From Puniceicoccales bacterium (GTDB taxonomy: Bacteria > Verrucomicrobiota > Verrucomicrobiia > Opitutales > JAIRKQ01), in assembly GCA_031270385.1 (NCBI GenBank), contig JAISXS010000067.1, positions 1 to 11,129 of the forward strand: 11,129 nucleotides of DNA. The letters run 5' to 3'. Positions within the stretch are counted from its first letter, which is position 1. Every line of letters begins with the position of its first letter. The notes beneath the pieces were generated by a model, which made no database searches, had not been told where the DNA came from, and saw only the letters and a program-made list of their open reading frames with translations. Positions 1 to 6,839 of this stretch are shown one piece after another. The position numbers were made by a program, and so were the translations under genes.

Positions 1-119
1 AAAAAAACGAGGTGTTACAAGGAAAGGGACGAGGGAAAGCGTGAGGAGTATGAGAGGACAATATCCGTCCATGGTAAGGAAAGGATAGTTTATGTGGACG
101 AAAGCGGCATAGATCAATA
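1..119 (+). pseudogene. IS630-family transposase fragment (truncated)
   Basis: Frame 1 reads an uninterrupted stretch of about 39 residues containing YKERDEGKREEYER and IVYVDESGIDQ. It aligns with the same part of the transposase at the right end of this window (YKERNEKKREEYGR, IVYVDESGMD). The first Asp of the IS630 DDE catalytic triad lies in VDESG. The gene runs in from outside the window and is cut at the TA at 118-119, where a MITE begins. No C-terminal part (MDNAAFH, PDLNPIEKFW) is found after the MITE cluster, so the 3' part was lost. The two copies share only roughly 60% of residues here, so they are old and separate insertions rather than recent duplicates. Confidence 0.8.
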
Positions 120-335
120 TAGTTATCTTACTCGAGAAAAGCATTCCAATCTAACGATATATAGCCGTCTTGCTTGACAAAAGCATTCCAGTGCAACGAC
201 GCACCAACGGAAAGTTCATGATTGTATTGGAAAAACAAAATGCTCTTTTCAAGTAAGATAAATATATTCCAAAAAAACTGGAATCTTTCCGCCAAATATC
301 GTTAGACAGAATGCTTTTCCCAAGTAAGACAACTA
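120..335. mobile_element. MITE of the IS630-end family, interrupted by a nested MITE
   Basis: The halves 120-161 and 265-335 form one element of about 113 bp with long terminal inverted repeats. The left arm starts TAGTTATCTTACTCGAGAAA, and the reverse complement of the right arm starts TAGTTGTCTTACTTGGGAAA. Similarity continues about 40 bp, to the shared AACGATATT. TA dinucleotides flank it at 118-119 and 336-337, the target duplication expected for IS630/Tc1-type transposition. The centre holds a small inverted repeat (TTCCA..TGGAA). A second element (162-264) splits it. No coding capacity is visible. Confidence 0.8.
162..264. mobile_element. MITE nested inside another MITE
   Basis: This 103-bp element starts TAGCCGTCTTGCTTGACAAA. 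The reverse complement of its right end reads TATTTATCTTACTTGAAAAG, so the arms are related inverted repeats of the same family. It sits between TA at 160-161 and TA at 265-266. Removing it with one TA rejoins the host element across GATATTCC. It is therefore younger than the element it interrupts. Confidence 0.75.
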
Positions 336-337
336 TA

Positions 338-402
338 ACTATAAACCAAAACTTTTCTGTCAAATATCATTGGATAGAAGCCTTTATTGAGTGTGACGGC
401 TA
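338..402. mobile_element. MITE remnant, right half only
   Basis: The segment ATATCATTGGATAGAAGCC followed by a TGACGGCTA end matches the right half of the other copies (ATATCGTTGGACAGAATGCC then GACGACTA). No left arm lies immediately to its left. It joins the IS630 fragment directly once the element at 120-335 is removed, which suggests a deletion between the transposase fragment and this element before the later insertion. It ends 16 bp beyond the nusB stop codon. Confidence 0.6.
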
Positions 403-418
403 CATACGTTTCGACGAA

Positions 419-877
419 TCATTTGCCTGGCTTTCGTAGCGGTCGTGTCAATTTTTTGCCAACGCTATCGAGGACGCCATTCAAAAATCTACCGGAATCG
501 TCTGTTGATAGCGTTTTTCCGATGTCAATTGCCTCGTTCATCGCGACGATCGGCGGAACATCGTCGCGAAACAGCATCTCGTATATTGCAATCCTGAGAA
601 TTGCTAGATCGACTATCGCCATTCTTCCGATCGTCCAATGGGCAGAATGTTCCGCTATTAGTTCGTCAATTGCGTCGATGTTTTCAATGGTGCCGACGAC
701 CAGCTCCTTGCCAAATTTATACTGATCACCCTTTCCTCTAAAGTAGGAATCCGCAAAGGCATCCACTACGTCTTCGATTGTCAAAAATTTCTCATTTTTG
801 TTTATGGACCAGGAATACATAAATTGTGCGGCGAAAATCCTGTTTTTTCTCCTACCGGATGCATGTTCTGGAACCAT
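419..877 (-). CDS. nusB: Transcription antitermination / rRNA-processing factor NusB
   Basis: The 152-residue product matches the all-helical NusB family (usually 130-160 residues). The N-terminal helix carries the basic GRRKNRIFAAQFMY segment (residues 8-21). The C-terminal half holds the signature VDLAILRIAIYEM (89-101), then PPIVAMNEAIDIGKTLS (108-124) and GRFLNGVLDSV (129-139). NusB binds boxA RNA together with S10 and supports antitermination and maturation of rRNA transcripts. It lies 58 bp downstream of rsmI on the same strand and is probably cotranscribed with it. The ATG at 877 is the best start, although no strong Shine-Dalgarno sequence precedes it. The C-terminal LTRPLRKPGK is a short basic extension. 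The stop is TGA, with a MITE remnant ending 16 bp beyond it. Confidence 0.93.
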   Translation of the reverse strand: MVPEHASGRRKNRIFAAQFMYSWSINKNEKFLTIEDVVDAFADSYFRGKGDQYKFGKELVVGTIENIDAIDELIAEHSAHWTIGRMAIVDLAILRIAIYEMLFRDDVPPIVAMNEAIDIGKTLSTDDSGRFLNGVLDSVGKKLTRPLRKPGK

Positions 878-935
878 AATTGACAGCTACTTCATATGCT
901 ATGGTGGTCAAGAATAATTCTCACTCGCACAAGTA

Positions 936-1619
936 TCAAAGTTTAAAACGTTCCGGTGCGACCACTGCGACATACTCACCACGCGGTTGCGACATACCAA
1001 CCTCATCGCGCACTTTCGAAATTTTCCCAATGTAAAATTTTTCGTGTAGCTTGGTAAGTTCCTTTGCAATGCATACGACCCTATCACCACCAACTACGCA
1101 ATGCAAGTCGTCTAAAAACTTTACGATTCTGTGGCACGATTCGTACCACACAATGGTGTAATCAAAGGACGCGTATTTTCTGAATATCGAAATCCTGGTA
1201 GATGATTTTTTCGGTAAAAAACCGAGGAAAAGAAATCCATCGCTTGGCAAACCAGAAGCCGCTAAAACCGTCGTGATAGCGCAAGGACCAGGTATCGATT
1301 CAACTGGAATTCCAACCTTTCTACACGCGGACACTATTCTGTACCCCGGATCGCTGATCGTCGGAGTACCGGCGTCACTCGTCAAACAAACCACGTTGCC
1401 TCCGCGGATGGAATCAATAATTTTCGGCACCTGTCTTTCCTCGTTATCATCGCGGTAAATAACCATATCCTTCGTCACACCAATGTGTCTCAGAAGCTTG
1501 GAACATACACGGCTGTCCTCGCAAAGAACCATATCACATTCCGCCAACGCCTTCGCAGCCCTTGGCGAAATGTCACCAAGGTTTCCTATGGGAGTAGGAA
1601 CTATTACCAACTTCGCCAT
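936..1619 (-). CDS. rsmI: 16S rRNA (cytidine-1402-2'-O)-methyltransferase RsmI
   Basis: The 227-residue protein belongs to the tetrapyrrole-methylase fold family and shows the RsmI motif series: PTPIGNLGDIS (8-18), EDSR (34-37), SDAGTPTISDPG (81-92), PGPCA (110-114), FLGFLP (131-136), YESCHR (159-164), KELTKLHE (187-194) and PRGEY (212-216). RsmI uses S-adenosylmethionine to 2'-O-methylate C1402 in the decoding centre of 16S rRNA. At 227 residues it covers the catalytic domains but lacks the small C-terminal extension of the roughly 286-residue E. coli enzyme. Shorter versions occur in other bacteria. The ATG at 1619 is preceded by AGGA about 12 nt upstream. It lies between pnp (275-bp gap containing a MITE) and nusB (58 bp), all on the minus strand. 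Confidence 0.94.
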   Translation of the reverse strand: MAKLVIVPTPIGNLGDISPRAAKALAECDMVLCEDSRVCSKLLRHIGVTKDMVIYRDDNEERQVPKIIDSIRGGNVVCLTSDAGTPTISDPGYRIVSACRKVGIPVESIPGPCAITTVLAASGLPSDGFLFLGFLPKKSSTRISIFRKYASFDYTIVWYESCHRIVKFLDDLHCVVGGDRVVCIAKELTKLHEKFYIGKISKVRDEVGMSQPRGEYVAVVAPERFKL

Positions 1620-1732
1620 TCATCGAAGAGGTCCTATGAAACCACACGCGCTTTGCAACAATTCCCGCTGCCTTCACACGTCAAGAAACCAGCTTTTACC
1701 ATGGAAACATAAAAACCGCAGAACGTGGAGTA

Positions 1733-1835
1733 TAGTCATCTTCCCCGAGAAAAGCATTCTATTTAACAATGTTTGATGGAGAAATTCCCATCTTTATGGG
1801 GAAACGAATATACTTCTCTCCGGAAAAGATGACTA
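1733..1835. mobile_element. Complete 103-bp MITE between pnp and rsmI
   Basis: The left end is TAGTCATCTTCCCCGAGAAA and the reverse complement of the right end is TAGTCATCTTTTCCGGAGAG. Perfect TA dinucleotides flank it at 1731-1732 and 1836-1837. The interior repeats the family's central inverted repeat (TTCCCAT..ATGGGGAA). It lies 59 bp beyond the pnp stop and 113 bp upstream of the rsmI start. Any pnp-rsmI transcript must run through this hairpin, which could act as a terminator, a processing site or an mRNA 3'-end stabiliser. That role is inference. I saw no good promoter or terminator in the remaining parts of this 275-bp gap. Confidence 0.85.
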
Positions 1836-1894
1836 TACAACGAAACACCACCATGGCGAAAGACAACCCTTTCAATACGCGAACCAAGAAGAAA

Positions 1895-4222
1895 CTACCT
1901 TCCCCTTCTGTCATTTCCTCTGGTGTCACGGAAACTACGCCTCTCTTCGTTTTCTCCGTCGCCCCTGGTAGAAAATTTATCTCTGCTACCACCAAATCTT
2001 CTGTCTTTGCCGGCTGTGAACGGCCTACCGCCCCTGTCGCTCCCAAATGATCGACTTCGACGGTCGCCGCTTGAGGACCTTGGCGTTGTTGCTTCGTACG
2101 GAACACCTTTGGCCTCGCAAATCACTGCTCTTCGACTCAATCTTACGCGGCCTTTATCGTCCGTCCCTACGCATTTGACAATTATCTCATCGCCAACCTT
2201 ACAGATGTCCGCTGGGTTCTCCACACGAAAATCCGCCATCTCCGACACGTGTACAAGTCCTTCTTTGCCCGGCAAACACTCGACAAAAACCCCAAATTCT
2301 TTTATTGACATGACTTTCCCGCGGTACACCTGCCCTTCCTCAATATTGCAGCATACCAGACCAATTTCTTTCACGGCAAAATCCAATGCCTCTTGCTTCG
2401 GCGCAAATACGACGATTTTCCCGCTGTTATCCTCATTAATATCTATCTGTGCGCCGGTGATTTCCGTTATGCGCTTAATGTTTTTTCCGCCTGGGCCGAT
2501 CAGCGCCCCTATTTTATCCGGATCAATCTGCATGCTGTGAATTCTTGGAGCATTCGGTTTAAGAGTTTCCCGCGTCTTAGGAATTACGAATTCCATGGCA
2601 TCTAAAATGCGCAACCTAGCACTCTTGCTCGCCATTATCGCTTCCTCGGCGATTGCGATCGGAAGGCCCTGAATTTTTAAATCCAACTGCACACCGGTTA
2701 TGCCTTTTCTTGTACCAGCAAGCTTGAAATCCATATCGCCGAAATGATCTTCCAGACCTATTATATCGACTAAAGTGGAATGCTTCACTATGTTACCATT
2801 TTCATCTTTCCGTGTCACTAGGCCGACGGAAATCCCTGCCACCGGACCCGTGATCGGGATCCCGGCGTCCATGAGGGATAGACTTCCGCCACAAACACTC
2901 GCCATTGACGACGAGCCGTTTGACTCCAAAATATCGGCAACTATGCGAATGGAATAGGGAAAGACATCTTCCGGAGGTATTATGGGCGAAAGTGAGCGTT
3001 CCGCCAATGCCCCGTGCCCAATTTCACGCCGACTAACCGTCCCTACACGCCCAGTCTCACCGACCGAAAATGACGGAAAATTGTAATGCAAATAGAACGA
3101 CTTTGATTGCACGCCACCAGTGATGGCGTCAATTTCTTGGGTGCCATCCGAGCAGCCAAGGGTCAGCGATACCAGTGCTTGCGTTTCTCCACGCTGGAAC
3201 ACCGATGACCCATGAACTACGGGAAGCACATCCACGGCACAATCGATTTTGCGCAATTCGTCCACCCCACGACCGTCGATGCGCCGATTTTTATCCAAAA
3301 TGTTGCCACGATAAACTCTTTCCTGCAATTCTTCGAACGCAATGTTTAGTGAAATTTCGCAAAACTCGGATTCTCCAAGATTTTCGATTATTGCAGCCTT
3401 CAGTTCATCCTTCACCCAATTAATTGCAGTTTTCCGCTCCAATTCGCCGTCTTTGAATGCTGCTTCGCAAAGTTTTTCGTCAAAGGTGCTGCAAATTTGC
3501 ACAATTTCCTCACTTGGCAAAACTAGCTTGAATTTGCTTTTCTCTTTTGCAACCATCTCAGCTAGCATGCGCTGAGCGGCGATTATCGTCTGTATTTTTT
3601 GTTGTCCAAATTTCAATGCCTCGATGAATCTCTCCTCCGATATTTGATCGGCATTACCTTCGATCATCATCATATCGCGTTCATTGCCGACATAAACTAG
3701 GTCGAGGGTAGATGAAAACATTTGCTCATTCGTTGGACTCGCCACAAGTTCACCGCCAATTTCTCCGATCCTAACACACCCAATCGGACCATTCCATGGG
3801 ATGTCGGAACACATTAACGCAGCGGACGCTCCGTTTATCATGAGAACATCGGCTTCATTTTTCAGATCAGTGGAATACAACGTCCCCATAATTTGAACTT
3901 CATTTAAAAATCCCTTTGGAAACAGCGGCCGTAACGGACGATCACACATCCTAGCCGTTAGAGTTTCTTTTTCCGATGGCCTGCCTTCCCGTTTGTTGTA
4001 CCCACCGGGCATACGACCGGCCGCAGAAAACTTTTCTCGGTAATCAACGGACAAGGGAAAAAAATTTTGGTCTAGCCGCAAAACGTTCGCAACCGTCGCA
4101 GTCACCAAAATCGTCGTTTCGCCGGAACTCACCCATACCGCCCCATTTGCCCGTTTGGCAAACGTCCCAGTGGAAAATTTCATCGCAAACTCGTCCACCA
4201 TCACTTCGTACCTATGCTTCAT
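1895..4222 (-). CDS. pnp: Polyribonucleotide nucleotidyltransferase (PNPase)
   Basis: The 775-residue PNPase is full length. It has a first RNase PH domain (about 10-145), a helical linker (about 235-300), and a second RNase PH domain starting at RRIDGRG (313-319) with VFQRGETQAL and SFSVGETGRVGTVSRREIGHG. It ends with a KH domain (IGALIGPGGKNIKRIT, 571-586) and an S1 domain (about 630-700). The catalytic acidic residues in EDHFGDMDFKLAG (491-503) correspond to E. coli Asp486 and Asp492. It degrades RNA 3' to 5' using phosphate and can also add tails. After S1 comes a tail of about 65 residues rich in Arg, Gly and Ser (711-775), probably disordered and RNA-binding. The ATG at 4222 has GAGGA 7 nt upstream. 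It follows rpsO by 89 bp, the classical rpsO-pnp order. Confidence 0.97.
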   Translation of the reverse strand: MKHRYEVMVDEFAMKFSTGTFAKRANGAVWVSSGETTILVTATVANVLRLDQNFFPLSVDYREKFSAAGRMPGGYNKREGRPSEKETLTARMCDRPLRPLFPKGFLNEVQIMGTLYSTDLKNEADVLMINGASAALMCSDIPWNGPIGCVRIGEIGGELVASPTNEQMFSSTLDLVYVGNERDMMMIEGNADQISEERFIEALKFGQQKIQTIIAAQRMLAEMVAKEKSKFKLVLPSEEIVQICSTFDEKLCEAAFKDGELERKTAINWVKDELKAAIIENLGESEFCEISLNIAFEELQERVYRGNILDKNRRIDGRGVDELRKIDCAVDVLPVVHGSSVFQRGETQALVSLTLGCSDGTQEIDAITGGVQSKSFYLHYNFPSFSVGETGRVGTVSRREIGHGALAERSLSPIIPPEDVFPYSIRIVADILESNGSSSMASVCGGSLSLMDAGIPITGPVAGISVGLVTRKDENGNIVKHSTLVDIIGLEDHFGDMDFKLAGTRKGITGVQLDLKIQGLPIAIAEEAIMASKSARLRILDAMEFVIPKTRETLKPNAPRIHSMQIDPDKIGALIGPGGKNIKRITEITGAQIDINEDNSGKIVVFAPKQEALDFAVKEIGLVCCNIEEGQVYRGKVMSIKEFGVFVECLPGKEGLVHVSEMADFRVENPADICKVGDEIIVKCVGTDDKGRVRLSRRAVICEAKGVPYEATTPRSSSGDRRSRSFGSDRGGRPFTAGKDRRFGGSRDKFSTRGDGENEERRSFRDTRGNDRRGR

Positions 4223-4266
4223 CTATCTGTCCTCGTATTTTTATCATTGTTTGCATATATATAAGC

Positions 4267-4290
4267 TCCGCCCGACGAATGCCGTGCGGA
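4267..4290 (-). promoter_or_regulatory. rpsO-pnp intercistronic stem-loop
   Basis: On the minus strand, TCCGC pairs with GCGGA. After one A-G mismatch, CGGC pairs with GTCG (one G-T), leaving the loop ATTC. No U-run follows, so this is not a simple intrinsic terminator. In E. coli a hairpin at the same place is cut by RNase III and mediates PNPase autocontrol. The position and shape fit that role here, but this is inference. The region between the hairpin and the pnp Shine-Dalgarno site is AT-rich and could also hold a weak pnp promoter. Confidence 0.45.
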
Positions 4291-4311
4291 AAAAGCGTCT
4301 TGATTGGCAAA

Positions 4312-4566
4312 CTATTTGCGCAAATTGAGTTTTTGGATTATCTCCCTGTAGTTTTCTGGCTTGTGTAACCTCACGTAGCTCAGAAGCTTCCTTCTCCTGT
4401 TAGTCATCGCAACGAGCCCTCTGCGAGAATGAAAATCATTTCTGTGGGATTTCAAATGCTCGGTGAGATGCTTGATTCTCCGCGTGAGAAGCGCTATTTG
4501 AACGCAACTCGAACCGGTGTCCTTTTCATTTTTTCCGAATTCGAAAATTATATCAATCTTTTCCAT
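4312..4566 (-). CDS. rpsO: 30S ribosomal protein S15
   Basis: The 84-residue protein is slightly shorter than E. coli S15 (89). Its recognisable core is DTGSSCVQIALLTRRIKHLT, then HLKSHRNDFHSRRGL, NRRRKLLSYVR and the terminal QKLNLRK. S15 binds the helix 20/21/22 junction of 16S rRNA early in 30S assembly and contributes to the B4 intersubunit bridge. I start it at the ATG at 4566. The TTG immediately upstream (4569) is in frame but less likely. The Shine-Dalgarno region (GGTAAG just upstream) is weak, which suits a gene controlled by structure in its leader. It heads the minus-strand block rpsO-pnp-rsmI-nusB. Confidence 0.96.
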   Translation of the reverse strand: MEKIDIIFEFGKNEKDTGSSCVQIALLTRRIKHLTEHLKSHRNDFHSRRGLVAMTNRRRKLLSYVRLHKPENYREIIQKLNLRK

Positions 4567-4569
4567 CAA

Positions 4570-4897
4570 CTTACCATATCTTCATGATTTTGGAGTGCGT
4601 AACACACACCCGAGTAGCAGAAATCATCCGCATACTCCGCCAAATCGCTCGGCCAACAGCCTTGCAAAAACCACGGGGCAATCCGCCCTAGCGCTGAGGG
4701 GGAACACTATGACTTTTTGTGAATTTACAAGTTTTTTTTAGAATTATTTTTCGAACCCATGGAAATTAATACTTGCCTTTTATAATTTATTATCATTCCA
4801 TCCAAGCTCGAATGATTTTTTTAAAAACTGAATAAACTTCGCGGAACATTTTCAGCACATCCCATAATTTTTTGGATGCGGATACTTGGAAGTAAAT
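4570..4897. other. Divergent intergenic region between rpsO and rtcB
   Basis: This 328-bp region separates the two outward-reading genes. Nearest rpsO it holds the structured leader at 4592-4638. The middle (4640-4735) is more G+C-rich and contains a short minus-strand open stretch of 37 codons (4737-4627, stop at 4626-4624) with no clear homologue. From 4730 to 4870 it is strongly AT-rich. TATAAT at 4781-4786 reads toward rtcB but has no convincing -35 partner. GGAAG at 4888-4892 is the rtcB Shine-Dalgarno site. No tRNA or MITE was recognised here. Confidence 0.6.
4592..4638 (-). promoter_or_regulatory. Structured rpsO leader (possible S15 autoregulatory element)
   Basis: Two adjacent stem-loops lie 26 nt upstream of the rpsO start. 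The first pairs GAGTA with TACTC and, after one bulged T, GCGGA with TCTGC, closing the loop TGATT. The second pairs GGG and TGTG with CGCA and TCC around TGTTA, with a bulged C and some G-T pairs. The 5' GGAGT can instead pair with the 3'-most ACTCC, so two mutually exclusive folds exist. In several bacteria S15 represses its own translation by binding structured rpsO leaders through different folds. Assigning that function here is inference from position and structure. Confidence 0.4.
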
Positions 4898-6055
4898 ATG
4901 AATACAATAAAAGGCGAGTATAACAAGGCAGTCGTGTACGCAAAGTACCTGGACGAAGGTTGCGACGAACAGATTAGGCAGTATCTCGATCACCCGTTGT
5001 TTGCCGACACAACAGTCCGAATAATGCCGGATGCCCACGTTGGCAAGGGTGCAACAATAGGATTTACAGCCACATGCAATGAATATGTAGTCCCGTCGCT
5101 CATAGGTGTGGACATAGGATGCGGCGTGAGTGCATACAACCTCGGGCGAAAGAATATCGATTTCGACAAACTGGACAAATACATAAGGAAATACATTCCA
5201 GCCGGCAAAGATGTGCGCAGCGACGAACTCGATATCCTTGAAAAATGGTATCCGTATGTGATGAATAACTCTACAAGCTTAGAAGATTTCAGAGAAAAGG
5301 TTAGCGAATTAGCGTCAAAGCTGATGCTTCCGCTGGGACGTGTATTTGCCTCACTTGGGACATTGGGTGGTGGAAATCATTTCATAGAAATCGACACCGA
5401 CGAAGACAAGTGTCACTGGCTGTTAGTACATACCGGAAGCCGCAATCTCGGCGCTAGCACGGCCAGGTATCACCAAAATATCGCCGAAGATACGACGCCA
5501 AAGAATAGTCCAATAAAATTTTTGCATGGAATTGCGGCAAATGGCTATGTGGATGATATGATAGCCACCCAACTCTATGCCCGTGTTAACCGTGCTCTCA
5601 TTGGGTGTCAAATTTCTTGCGATTTTCTGAAGGTCGCCAAAGAGGATCTTTCAGTCGTTGAAAGTGTTCACAATTACATAGACTTCGACCACGGAATAGT
5701 CCGCAAGGGTGCGATATCGGCGCAAAAGGGAGAACGGCTTGTCATCCCATTTTCCATGGCTGATGGCGCAATCCTAGGCGTCGGCAAAGGAAATGCCGAA
5801 TGGAACTATTCAGCACCCCACGGTAGCGGCCGTAAAATGTCCCGTTCCAGGGCAAAGGAATTGTCAATGGATGAATACCGCAAGCGCATGAAAGGCGTTT
5901 GGTCGAGCTGCGTCGGAAAAAACACACTCGACGAAAGCCCAATGGCTTACAAGAAAACCAACGACATTTTGGACGCCATCGTTGATACGTTGGAAGTGAC
6001 AAACCGGATGTTTCCGGTCTATAACTTCAAGTGCGACAAGCCATTTTGGGATTAG
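4898..6055 (+). CDS. rtcB: RNA-splicing ligase RtcB (short bacterial type)
   Basis: The 385-residue protein joins 2',3'-cyclic phosphate (or 3'-phosphate) and 5'-OH RNA ends, using GTP and Mn2+. All signature residues are present: MPDAH (43-47), GVDIGCG with Asp72 and the metal ligand Cys75, GGGNHF with His161, VHTGSR with His178, HNY with His258, and APHGSGR with His308 as the expected GMP-linked nucleophile. The length is close to E. coli RtcB (408) and far below archaeal forms (about 480). I chose the ATG at 4898 because GGAAG lies 5 nt upstream. The in-frame TTG at 4886 overlaps that site. No archease or RtcA gene is adjacent, so it looks like a stand-alone RNA-repair gene. It converges on the 6214-6627 gene, with a MITE 28 bp after its stop. 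Confidence 0.94.
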   Translation: MNTIKGEYNKAVVYAKYLDEGCDEQIRQYLDHPLFADTTVRIMPDAHVGKGATIGFTATCNEYVVPSLIGVDIGCGVSAYNLGRKNIDFDKLDKYIRKYIPAGKDVRSDELDILEKWYPYVMNNSTSLEDFREKVSELASKLMLPLGRVFASLGTLGGGNHFIEIDTDEDKCHWLLVHTGSRNLGASTARYHQNIAEDTTPKNSPIKFLHGIAANGYVDDMIATQLYARVNRALIGCQISCDFLKVAKEDLSVVESVHNYIDFDHGIVRKGAISAQKGERLVIPFSMADGAILGVGKGNAEWNYSAPHGSGRKMSRSRAKELSMDEYRKRMKGVWSSCVGKNTLDESPMAYKKTNDILDAIVDTLEVTNRMFPVYNFKCDKPFWD

Positions 6056-6083
6056 TTTGTGACTGCTGTCGGCTGTGACTATA

Positions 6084-6185
6084 TAGTCATCTTACCCGAG
6101 AAAAGGCATATTGTTTTTTCGCAAAAACGGGGGTTTGCCCGCTAAGTATCGTTGGACAGAATGCCTTTTTCGAGTAGGACGACTA
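6084..6185. mobile_element. Complete 102-bp MITE between convergent genes
   Basis: The left end TAGTCATCTTACCCGAGAAA and the reverse complement of the right end TAGTCGTCCTACTCGAAAAA form terminal inverted repeats of about 30 bp. TA precedes it at 6082-6083; the right-hand copy has decayed to AA. It is the clearest reference copy of the family, with an A/G-rich centre. It lies 28 bp after the rtcB stop and 28 bp after the stop of the convergent minus-strand gene. A transcript entering from either side would form a long hairpin here, so a bidirectional terminator or mRNA-end role is plausible. Confidence 0.85.
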
Positions 6186-6213
6186 AATAAGACGTCCTTG
6201 TCAAATGTTGCGA

Positions 6214-6627
6214 CTACAAAGCGTCCGAATGACCGTAAATCGCGTCAAGCACGCTGTCTGCCGCCAATTCGATTATCGCAACTGCCATCCGCGAATCATT
6301 GAGCAGGTCTTTCGGAATAAGTTTATAGACAAATGTACCTTCTTGTGTACATTTCATGCGAATGTTTGGTGAAAAATTTTGAAATTTCCCTATGTGTGCT
6401 GAAGATTTGGTGGCGACGGCGCGCCCACATAAGGAACCGTCGTGAAAATTTGCGCGTGCTACCCGCGTAAGAACCATACATTTTGAGTTGTTTACGACAA
6501 TGCTCGGTTTAAAAAGGAAACCATGGCTATTTCTACTGAAAGTATACGTGTCGAAAAATTCGTCGTGCTTAAAACCTGCCTTTTCGTTGAGTATGGTCCT
6601 AAGTTCGCTGACATCCATCCTGGGCAT
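6214..6627 (-). CDS. Hypothetical protein, divergent from the NrdA-like gene
   Basis: I do not recognise this 137-residue protein. It has no signal peptide, membrane segment or cysteine cluster. It reads as a small soluble alpha/beta protein: a charged start (RMDVSELRTILNEKAGF), an aromatic stretch (DTYTFSRNSHGFLFKPS), a central hydrophobic strand (KCMVLTRVARANF), and a C-terminal helix (MAVAIIELAADSVLDAIYG). I start it at the ATG at 6627, with AGAAG 8 nt upstream. The open frame extends 19 codons further to a TTG at 6684, which is an alternative start. A promoter-like pair lies at 6702-6730. It converges on rtcB and diverges from the NrdA-like gene. The overlapping plus-strand frame at 6488-6931 is probably its shadow. 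Confidence 0.55.
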   Translation of the reverse strand: MPRMDVSELRTILNEKAGFKHDEFFDTYTFSRNSHGFLFKPSIVVNNSKCMVLTRVARANFHDGSLCGRAVATKSSAHIGKFQNFSPNIRMKCTQEGTFVYKLIPKDLLNDSRMAVAIIELAADSVLDAIYGHSDAL

Positions 6628-6701
6628 TGTATTAACTTCTATGAAACCGTCAATGGCAATTTGCGCAATAATTTTGCGAATCAAATTTTTGAATGTAAGA
6701 T

Positions 6702-6730
6702 TTTATACTGTCCATCAAAGCTTAAAACAA
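6702..6730 (-). promoter_or_regulatory. Putative sigma-70-type promoter for the hypothetical gene
   Basis: On the minus strand TTGTTT (6730-6725) and TATAAA (6707-6702) are separated by exactly 17 nt. The -10 box matches the consensus at five of six positions, the -35 box at three. Transcription would start near 6695, giving a leader of about 68 nt to the ATG at 6627, or only about 11 nt to the alternative TTG at 6684. Confidence 0.4.
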
Positions 6731-6839
6731 GCCCACGACATTGGTGAAATTTTTTTGCACCGTGGACTTGAAATATATGCGATTAGGGGTAAAAACGTCC
6801 CTTTGCAGCGATGTCAGATTGTTGCCTTGTGTGGAATGA

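Noticed and set aside
118..407. CRISPR-like array of repeats
   Set aside because: The repeated units are inverted-repeat ends of about 100-bp elements nested at TA sites, not evenly spaced direct repeats with unique spacers.
1656..1684. Promoter for rsmI (TTGACG on the minus strand)
   Set aside because: The -35 match is good, but the sequence at correct spacing (TTGTTG) is a poor -10 box.
1923..2540. 205-codon open frame on the plus strand
   Set aside because: It is antisense to the KH, S1 and tail region of pnp, and its composition (Ser/Pro/Leu-rich) is that of a shadow frame.
4624..4650. UGA read as tryptophan, extending the short frame upstream of rpsO
   Set aside because: nusB and rsmI end with TGA at the expected protein ends, so the standard code applies.
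4570..4897. Possible tRNA between rpsO and rtcB
   Set aside because: The stems near 4592-4638 give no cloverleaf, no T-loop sequence and no acceptor stem of tRNA form.
6700..6839. NrdR box or promoter for the NrdA-like gene
   Set aside because: No palindrome resembling the NrdR site and no convincing -35/-10 pair with normal spacing was found on the plus strand.
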